From Dryomyza anilis (lineage: Eukaryota > Arthropoda > Insecta > Diptera > Dryomyzidae): a stretch of DNA of 64,000 bases. Shown piece after piece: positions 56,762 through 64,000 of the stretch; the stretch's first letter is position 1, and every line of letters begins with the position of its first letter. Position numbers and translations under genes: made by a program. The notes under the pieces are model-generated. The model did no database searches and was not told the DNA's origin. It saw only the letters and a program-made list of their open reading frames with translations. Where the stretch lies: NCBI GenBank assembly GCA_951804985.1, contig OX638130.1, forward strand, positions 108,760,040 to 108,824,039. Direction: 5' to 3'.

Positions 56762-57948
56762 CAGGTTGTTTGATTCATCGATATCAACTATTCGATGACA
56801 ATTATTCAAAAAATTATTTAAAATATTAATATAAAAAAATATGTTCTAATTTTGCACCCAGTTTAAGATAAAGGGTTATCAAGAGCTGCATATTACTGAC
56901 ATAACCTGGTCAAGAATATTGTTTATACAAGATAATATGTTAATAAATCTTATCATTTTTTTACACATGTTTTAGACAGTTAAATTACCTTTCCAATGGT
57001 GTATCATATCTTTGAACTTCATAATTTCTTCCGTTTTTAAAAGATACCTAAATTTAAAATTTACAAAAATAAAAATACAACTTTTGAATTTGTCACTGAT
57101 TTTCTCAAATTTGTGTTACGGATCACCCCATTTTTTCTAATTTATATTGATAATCCAGTTTATTTATAGTACTTTCTAACTAATTATAGTGATTTTAAAC
57201 TGGTAGGTTTTCTGCAAAAATAATTAAACAGTGGCGGGTCTTGTGATTTGGTGGTTGAAATTAAAAAAAAATCGAAATAATCGAAAAATTATTTTAAACA
57301 TTTATTAAAATTATACTCATTATCATATTACTTCACAAAATACATTTGCTAATCATATTTCTAAACATAATAATTTTTTATTTTATTTCAACCACCAAAT
57401 CACAAGACCCACCACTGTTTAATTATTTCTGCAGCATTTTTTAAGAAGCTGAAATCATTGTGATTGGTATAAAAATACAGGGAATGAAATGATCTATTAT
57501 TATAAATTACAAAAAATTGGTTAATTCCTAACGAAATTTTGAGAACATAAATGACAAAGTCTAAATTTTGATATTTATTTTTGTAAATTTCAACTTTACG
57601 TACATTTTAGAAAATGAAGAAATCATAGAATTTGATGATGTGATATATCATTGGAAAGGTAATTTTATAATCTAAAGCACGAGTTAAAAATGTTTGTTAA
57701 TTTATTAGCAGATTATACGTTATAACCAATTGACTTGACTAAGTAATGTCAGTAAAATGCATTTTTTAAACACCATGTATTATAAACTGGGTGCAAAATT
57801 AGATTATTTTTTATTTTAAATTTTATTATTTTTGAGTCATAGAATGCCCTGTATTTTAAATTGAGTTCAAAATTATAATTTTTTTTTTAAATTTCTTATT
57901 TTTTAGTCATATAATGCCCGTGAATTATTGATATCGATGATCACCCTG
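56762..57948. mobile_element. 1.19-kb palindromic element with ~480-560-bp inverted arms and TA flanks
   Basis: The left end CAGGTTGTTTGATTCATCGA and right end 'TCGATGATCACCCTG' are inverse and flanked by TA (56760-56761 and 57949-57950). Inverse matches continue inward through 'TTTTGCACCCAGTTTAA', 'TTGGAAAGGTAATTT', 'GGCGGGTCTTGTGATTTGG' and 'CCAAATCACAAGACCC' to a short spacer at about 57250-57385. The TA flanks fit a Tc1/mariner-like superfamily. No transposase. A half copy lies at 40332-40935. Confidence 0.88.
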
Positions 57949-59467
57949 TATAAAATGTTCTATTAAAATTGTTTCAAAAAAATGTTGCCTGTTCAATACA
58001 AAATTTTTATGTATAAAATGTTTTTTTTTTATTATAAAATTTTTTATTGTAAAACGATTCAAATCAAATATCTATATTCCTGATTTTTAGCTTTCTGAAA
58101 TTTGTTAATATAAAATACCATATTTCTGCATTCAATATTAGTTTCTAAATTACATATTTGATACCTTTGTTTAGCCTTTTCCTTTAAAATATAATTTATT
58201 TAAAATATTTGCTAATTCAACATACAAAATAAAGTTTATTTAACTTTATGAAAGGCCACAACACAATATTTCTGCATGTTACCACAAAAACCTGGATCTC
58301 TGGCAAAAATGCAACTGCAATGAATTTTAAAAATTAAATTCACATAATTTACGGCACCGCATTACAGCTGCAATACAGCTGCACCAATACCAAGACTACC
58401 ACATTTAAAATCACACAAGCTCAATGACCCATACACACACACACACACGAGGAAAGACAGACAGACAGAACCAAACATAATATTTGGCTTATTTTTGTGC
58501 CTTTTAAGTTCTACCTCAAAACTAAAGGGAGCAAAAACCAAAAACGATTTTAACAGAATTTCGAAAATCCCAAGCAGTAGTGCAGCCAAAATCCTATTAG
58601 AGTTTTTGGCAGGAGTCTTGTTATTTTATGATCCGATCTGTTGAATTTATGTTCCACATATATAGGGTGTAGGTGTTTTCGAGGGTTGGATGCACACAAA
58701 AATACACAAAAGGTGTGAGGAATGAGTTTGAGGGTCTGACGGCTCCATACAACAAACACATGTGTGTTTTGCCAACACAAAAATACAGCTAGCAATAGCT
58801 ACATTTAAAAGAGCTGCACACAAGCTCATAAAAATACCATTAAAAAGAAGTGTGCAAAAAATACGAGTTCGCAATGAAAATCCGTAGAAAATTCAATTTT
58901 CTTAATACGCCTTAAGCGCCAGCAAAACCAGCTCAAATAAATCCACATAATTTTCTGCACTTGCTGCTGTTTTTTTTTTTTTTGTTTTCACTTACGTTTT
59001 TATTTTATTTTCAACTTTTTTTATTTTATTTTATTTTACATTTTTTTTATTTTTTTTTTTTTTTTATTTATTTATTTTTCAGTTTTTATTTTTTATTTTT
59101 TTTTCTGCAATTTTAATTTTATTGCCATTTGAAAATATATGCGTTTTTGATGCGAAAATTATTATATTATTATCCGCATAAGAGCTCGATTCGATTTGGT
59201 CTGATATTCAGGAGAGCTGCGCGCCCATTATATGATTTGTGAGGCGTATGAAAACAGGACTTTATTGCTTTTATATTTGCATGTATACGAGAAACAGTAG
59301 GTGAATGGTTTACCAAGGGCGTCAGTAGAAAATGAAAGTGTCTATGACTTCAATACTTAAAAATAAATATTCAAAAAACATTTTTGTGTTACGTTCACTT
59401 TTTGTTTGTACCAAAACAATTGCAGAGTAAATGTTCTATGCAATATTTTATATTTTTAAATGATTTA
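57949..59467. other. Unique-looking and T-rich stretch
   Basis: 58260-58960 is balanced, with a (CA)9 run at 58434-58452 followed by GACAGACAGACAG. Overlapping minus-strand frames of 75-81 codons show no domain. 58970-59110 is T-rich homopolymer-like sequence. Confidence 0.4.
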
Positions 59468-60057
59468 TAAGAAACCCCGTGCACGACTCGTGCCAAGATT
59501 TTGTAAATGCAAGGATATGGAGTGATTTTATTAATATAAAGAACATTTTTATTATTTATATCTTCTCCGTAAAACGCTTTCCTGTAGAAATCATCCCGGT
59601 AGAATTCTTTTCCGGTGGAATTCTTTTCCGTAGAATTCTTTCCCGTAGAGTTTTTCCCAGTAGAATTTTGAGTGTGGTAAATTTTATTGTGGTGAGTTTT
59701 AGTGTGGTGAGTTTTGGTGTGGTGAGTTTTAGTGTGGTGAGTTTTAGTATAGTGAGTCTAAGTGTGGTGAGTTTCATTGTGGTGAGTTTTAATGTGGTGT
59801 GATTGCTTTTGTATATTTTTTTTGTATTTGAGTTTTTTGTTTCATCTTTTTAGCTTGTGTATGTGCTGAGTTATGTCGTTTGGAATGTTTAGTTTGTATG
59901 GGAGGTACCACGCCCCTTTGTCCCAACGCGCCCATATAAAGCCTATGACACCCTCCGGACTCCATAGTATCCTGTTACAAAATTTAAATCGGTTCAGCGG
60001 TTTAGACGTGATGCTGGAACAAACAGACAGACGGACCAAGAGTTTTATATATATAGA
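59468..60057 (-). mobile_element. Helitron-like non-autonomous element C2, compact form
   Basis: On the minus strand it starts TCTATATATATAAAACTC after A (60058) and ends with the GCACGAGTCGTGC palindrome and ACGGGG. The terminal CTAG is altered (TTTCTTA). It shares the order of C1: conserved 5' region (59850-60055), short T/G piece (59800-59850), about eight GTGGTGAGTTTTAGT units (59670-59800) and a few CCCGTAGAATTCTTT units. At 590 bp it is about one third of C1. Confidence 0.78.
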
Positions 60058-60140
60058 TGATCCATAAAAAATGATTTACATTAAAAACCAAGAATAGTTT
60101 CCATTCAAATTGTTCTATATACATTTTTTTTATATTAAAT

Positions 60141-60377
60141 CGTCGTTGTAGAAAGCGAAGTTACCAAATACATTTTCAAAATGCCAAATATTAATTTACA
60201 AAAATCTTTATATATCTGTCAATTTTTAATCGATGATATAAATCGAAAATGTAAATCAATCAATTGATATTTCAACTTTAAAAATGCACCAATAATTTTT
60301 TATGATATTAATCAACAAACTCGAAATTTAAGTTTTTCATAAAAATGTATTTGGTGACTTTTCGTTCTACAACGACG
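60141..60377. mobile_element. MITE of the 'CGTCGTTGTAGAACG' family, copy D2
   Basis: The left end CGTCGTTGTAGAAAGCGAAG and right end GTTCTACAACGACG are inverse, and the interior matches D1 at 30738-30995 almost end to end, with an internal deletion of about 20 bp. Non-coding. Confidence 0.85.
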
Positions 60378-61383
60378 AAATGTTCCATAAACATAGTTCA
60401 CATAAAGTGTTCCTTTTAAAATGTTTAACATTAAATGTTCCATATAAAATGTCTAACATTAAGGGCCAGTTTTTAAGTGCTCGTTTAAACGTAGTTTAAA
60501 CTCCGTTTAATGTATCTTCTCTTTAAATTAAACGTCGTTTAAATTTGTTAGCAGTTTTTTAGTGATAGTTTAAAATGAACAAAAATCAAGAAAATACATA
60601 TGGCACCACAGGCCAATGACAAATAATTCTCTCGATTTTGACTTCTGATAAATGTCATTCAAAATTAAATAAATAAAAAAAAATTGGTTCAGAAAAATAA
60701 AATTAATGTATTTTTAAATTTCAACAAGAGATCGAGCAACTAAAGTGTCATGTTAAAAACTTTGAAAGTTTAAACGTAGTTTAAACCATCAGCAACGGTC
60801 GTTTAAACTAAGTTTAAACGACGGTTGAAGTTCACTGAAAAAACGGATTTTGATTTTAAACGAAGTTTAAACCACAAACAAAGTTCAACTAGCACTGAAA
60901 AACTGGCCCTAAATGTTTCATATGTAATGTTCCATATTAAATATTCCATATAAAATATGCTATATTAAATGTTCCATATAAAATGCTTCATATAACATGT
61001 TCCATATACAATTGTCTATCTAAAATGTTCCATAAAAAAGGTTCAATGTAAAATGTTCCAAATAAAATATTCCATATGATAGTTTCATATAAAATGTTAC
61101 ATCTAGAATGTTCCATATAAAAGCTTCAGACAAAATGTGCCATATTAATGTTCCATAAAAAATCTTCTATATAAAATGTTCTATCTGAAATTTCAATATA
61201 AAATGTTTTATCTAAAATGTTCGATATAAAATATTCCATATAAAATGTTCCATCTAAAATGTTCCATAAAAATGTTCTATAAAAAATATTCCATATAAAA
61301 TGTCCCATTTAAAATGTTCCCCATAATATGTTTCATACCAAATGTTCCATACAAAATGCTCCATATAAAATGTTCCATAAAAA
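60378..61383 (+). repeat. Degenerate 14-bp tandem array (ATGTTCCATATAAA)n, split by a MITE
   Basis: Units vary (GTTCCATCTAAAAT, GTTCCATAAAAAAG and so on) but keep a 14-bp step over long runs. A Harbinger-like MITE occupies 60463-60909. About 40 units remain. The unit is unrelated to the octamer or 15-bp arrays. Confidence 0.88.
60463..60909. mobile_element. PIF/Harbinger-like MITE with GTTTAAAC-rich subterminal regions
   Basis: 447 bp; the TIR GGGCCAGTTTTTAAGTGCTC at left pairs with the inverse AGCACTGAAAAACTGGCCC at right. It is flanked by TAA on both sides (60460-60462 and 60910-60912), the 3-bp TWA duplication of PIF/Harbinger. Both halves contain several GTTTAAAC-type palindromes (60483-60545, 60770-60870). 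No coding frame. Confidence 0.85.
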
Positions 61384-61984
61384 TGCCAATACTTACACAC
61401 TGTAAAAGAAGATGTCTTTCAAACATAACATGACAGCCATTTCATATATGATTGGAGTTTTATGTAAACATAATTTATAATTACCTGTTAAATATTTTCC
61501 AAACAGGGTTGTAATGAGACTTGAATAGTCTTTTAGTTAGCTCTGATTTACATTCTTTTCATATAGGAATACACTAAAAACATTTTGATGTTTCCTCTTA
61601 AAGTGTTGTATGTTCAAATAGAAACATAATTATTACTGCAACCAATTAATACAATTTTTTAATATTAATCTATTACAAATCAAACTTTTTTAGAACGACT
61701 TGAATATAAATATGTTTCCAGAGAAAAATAACAGTTGTTTTAGTTCAAAAATCAGTTTATATGCATATATCGTCACTGTCATGCCAAAGGGGCGAAGTGC
61801 TTTAAAAAGCTTGAAGTGCTTTAAAAATTATCAAAATTTATATTTTTTTTTAATTTTTTCTGTTATTTTGGTTTATTTGTCAATTATTATAACGTCTGTA
61901 AAATATCTTTAGATTTGGACAACCTACTGAATTATAAATACGGATTTTGTGAGACTATATTCTGATCAAAACGCAAATATATTT
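61384..61984. other. AT-rich stretch, nothing recognised
   Basis: No supported gene. A TGCCAAAGGGGCGAAGTG segment near 61783 has a partial same-orientation match near 62284 (TGCCAAAAAGGCGAATC). Confidence 0.4.
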
Positions 61985-62245
61985 GTTTTTTATGTTATAA
62001 CTTTTTATTAGCACAAGATAAAATAGTAATGCAAAGGCATTAATTGTTGGCTTTTAAAGCACCTATCTAGTGGCATCATTAATTAAAAATATTTTGTCAA
62101 ACAATTATTTGTCATTTCTTATTTGCAGGATAAAATGTTTGGAAAAATATTTTTTAAATAATGATGCGAATCGATAGGTGCTTCAAAAACAAATAATGAA
62201 AACCTTTATACCACTATTTTATCTTGCACCAATAAAAAATTATAG
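61985..62245. repeat. Short foldback, arms about 118 bp
   Basis: 'GCACAAGATAAAATAGTAAT' (left, near 62012) pairs with 'CACTATTTTATCTTGCACC' (right, near 62212), and 'AAGCACCTATC' (62058) with 'GATAGGTGCTTC' (62172), around a centre near 62115. Outer limits are uncertain. Confidence 0.75.
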
Positions 62246-63728
62246 CAAAAAAACGAAGAAATTGGAAAAATTGAAAATCTTGTCATGCCAAAAAGGCGAA
62301 TCATTTCGTTTTTTTTGCTATAACTCTTTAATGGTACTAGATCAAATGGTATTTGATAAGAAACACTTCTGATTAACATTACGTTTAAGAAAACCTCAAG
62401 ACGGTACTTCGTTGTTGTTTGTAAGCATAAAATACCGAACGCAAGATGATGCTTGACAATCAAAATGTTATTTAATTTTAATTTCATTTTCTGTTTGGTT
62501 TGAGACATTCTAATAATTGAATTGGATTAACATTATGTTTAAAAAAATACCCAATGTAGCTTTAAACGATGACAAAAGAGTCTTATGTAGAAATTGATGG
62601 TCAACGAGTCTTATCTTCGTGTCGACAACTAACCAAATCCAAGACGAGTATTGCAAGCATATTTACATTTGTTGTGAAACATAGTTATATTTATAAACCA
62701 ACTAAACTGATAAAAATAGTTTACTTAAATGCAATAAAAATATATAAAAAAACATAATTTATTGCAAACTTAACTGATTCTACTAGAGAATATAATAATA
62801 TTTAAGCTTCCATAATTTACTATTACTGTCTAAACAAAACATTATCTATTTCGAATAATATATAGCAAATTACATTATATTCCTAACACTTGTATTGCAA
62901 TTTTGTATTACTTTTTAACTACATTCAAACATATTTAATGAATTTGTTTATAAAAGTTTTTTAGAAATGTTACTTTTTTCCCTTTGCAAGTCATAATTAC
63001 TTGTTTTTCCTACACCACCATCACATAGTAATTTTCCCTTTGAGCTGCCTTTTTTTATTGAACTTTGAAGGTTGCATATTTTTATTTGCCGAAATTTTTC
63101 GTTTTTAATATTTTGCTCTGTAATGAAATTTTGATCACTGTGTCGTATTCTGCTTTTTAATATTCTTTGATGCGTCAAGTCGTAAAAGCGTATTTTATTA
63201 TTTTATTTCAATAATGACTTTAGGGTAATAAATGACGGTAGAGTGACAAAAGTAGCTATATTTTTAGTGCACTTTAAAGATATTATTATCTATTGCTCGG
63301 GTATTAAGCAGATAAAGTTAATTTTATAAAAGAGATGAGTTGTTTTTTATTTGGCTGTTATTTTATTTAAAAATAAAAAATTGTTAATTTAAAATCAAAC
63401 AATAAAAAAACAATACTTCATAAATGCATGTGACTTCAATATAAATCAACTGCTTGTTTTTAATCATAATTTGCAATATCATAGAGTTGCAATAGAGTTG
63501 TTAAATTATTTGGTTATAAATTTTGAATGAGTACTGATGCAATAAAGCATGATGAAAGCTTTTGCATAAAACTTCTGAGAGGCAAACTTGGTAGAGAGTC
63601 TATGTGCAAAAGAGCTAAGATTTGCTAGGAGAGTGTTGCCAGATTTATGTAAATTATTTCAGAAGGATGCCTTTAAATTTATTTTTCATTTTAGTTGAAG
63701 CAACATGTTTTTAGTTTATAGTAGCCTA
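62246..63728. other. AT-rich stretch, no supported gene
   Basis: Only short open frames without features. The last bases before 63729 lead to the TC end of a Helitron-like element. Confidence 0.4.
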
Positions 63729-64000
63729 TCCTATTAATATAATAAATCTGTTTGTTCGTTTGTACGTTTGTTCCGCTTCTCCGTCTAAACGGTTGATCCG
63801 TTTTTCTTGAAATTTTTACCACAGAAGGAATGATAGGCTATGTATGGGCGGGATTGGACACAGAGGCGTGGCACATCCCATACAATATAAACTTTCAAAA
63901 CGATATAACTCGGTACTTTCACCAGCTACGAACATTAAACAAAAAACCCAAAAACAAAAAAAAAATTAAAAGCAAAAAAGCAAAAGCACAAAATAAAACA
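63729..64000 (+). mobile_element. Helitron-like element C3, 5' part, cut by the window end
   Basis: Starts TCCTATTAATATAATAAATC after A (63728), matching the C1 5' end. It continues through 'TCCGTCTAAACGGTTGATCC', 'GGAATGATAGGCTATG', GGCGTGGCAC and 'TATAACTCGGTACTTTCACC', then enters an A/C-rich tract at 63945 that runs out of the window. Confidence 0.8.

Overview
The window reads as a repeat-dominated stretch of a dipteran genome, most likely a higher (schizophoran) fly and possibly a tephritid. The evidence is a very AT-rich background, DINE-1/mini-me-type elements, a DD41D (rosa-type) mariner and an R1-clade retrotransposon. These are inferences from family knowledge; no database search was run. 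I recognise no intact host protein-coding gene. Most long open frames are translations of tandem repeats or of T/G-rich and A/C-rich tracts.

Layout: 0.14-1.5 kb is a long-arm inverted repeat split by a DINE-1-like relic. At 3.1-4.28 kb lies a 1.2-kb array of an 8-bp unit (ATTATTTT). At 5.08-7.29 kb is a large AT-rich terminal-inverted-repeat (TIR) element, with a mariner-derived foldback MITE inside it and a second MITE at 8.2 kb. At 8.57-11.57 kb is a T/G-rich tract split by a TIR MITE that is itself split by a DINE-1-like element. At 14.18-22.06 kb is the main object: a 2.8-kb array of the same octamer, interrupted by a 5.1-kb R1-clade LINE on the minus strand (gag-like ORF1, APE endonuclease, reverse transcriptase, poly(A) tail). 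At 22.8-23.85 kb a TIR element carries a tRNA-derived SINE. At 25.6-33.7 kb are A/C-rich tracts, foldbacks, MITEs, a DINE-1-like copy and a second SINE. A decayed mariner lies at 35.6-36.9 kb and a DINE-1-like copy nested in another at 37.1-38.7 kb. A 0.3-0.4-kb direct repeat pair (39.7 and 42.9 kb) brackets several TIR elements. Further along are Helitron-like elements (C6 around 46.7 kb, C1 at 52.9-54.5 kb, C2 at 59.5-60.06 kb, C3 from 63.7 kb), a possible decayed coding exon at 51.7-52.1 kb, a third SINE at 55.3 kb, a 1.2-kb palindromic element at 56.8-57.9 kb, and a degenerate 14-bp array at 60.4-61.4 kb with a Harbinger-like MITE inside it.

The components interact by insertion into one another, so relative ages can be read. 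The most notable biological signals are the LINE embedded in one specific octanucleotide satellite, the Helitron-like elements that carry and expand 15-bp minisatellites and T/G tracts, the foldback MITEs built from the 5' end of the local mariner, and the concentration of long near-perfect palindromes.
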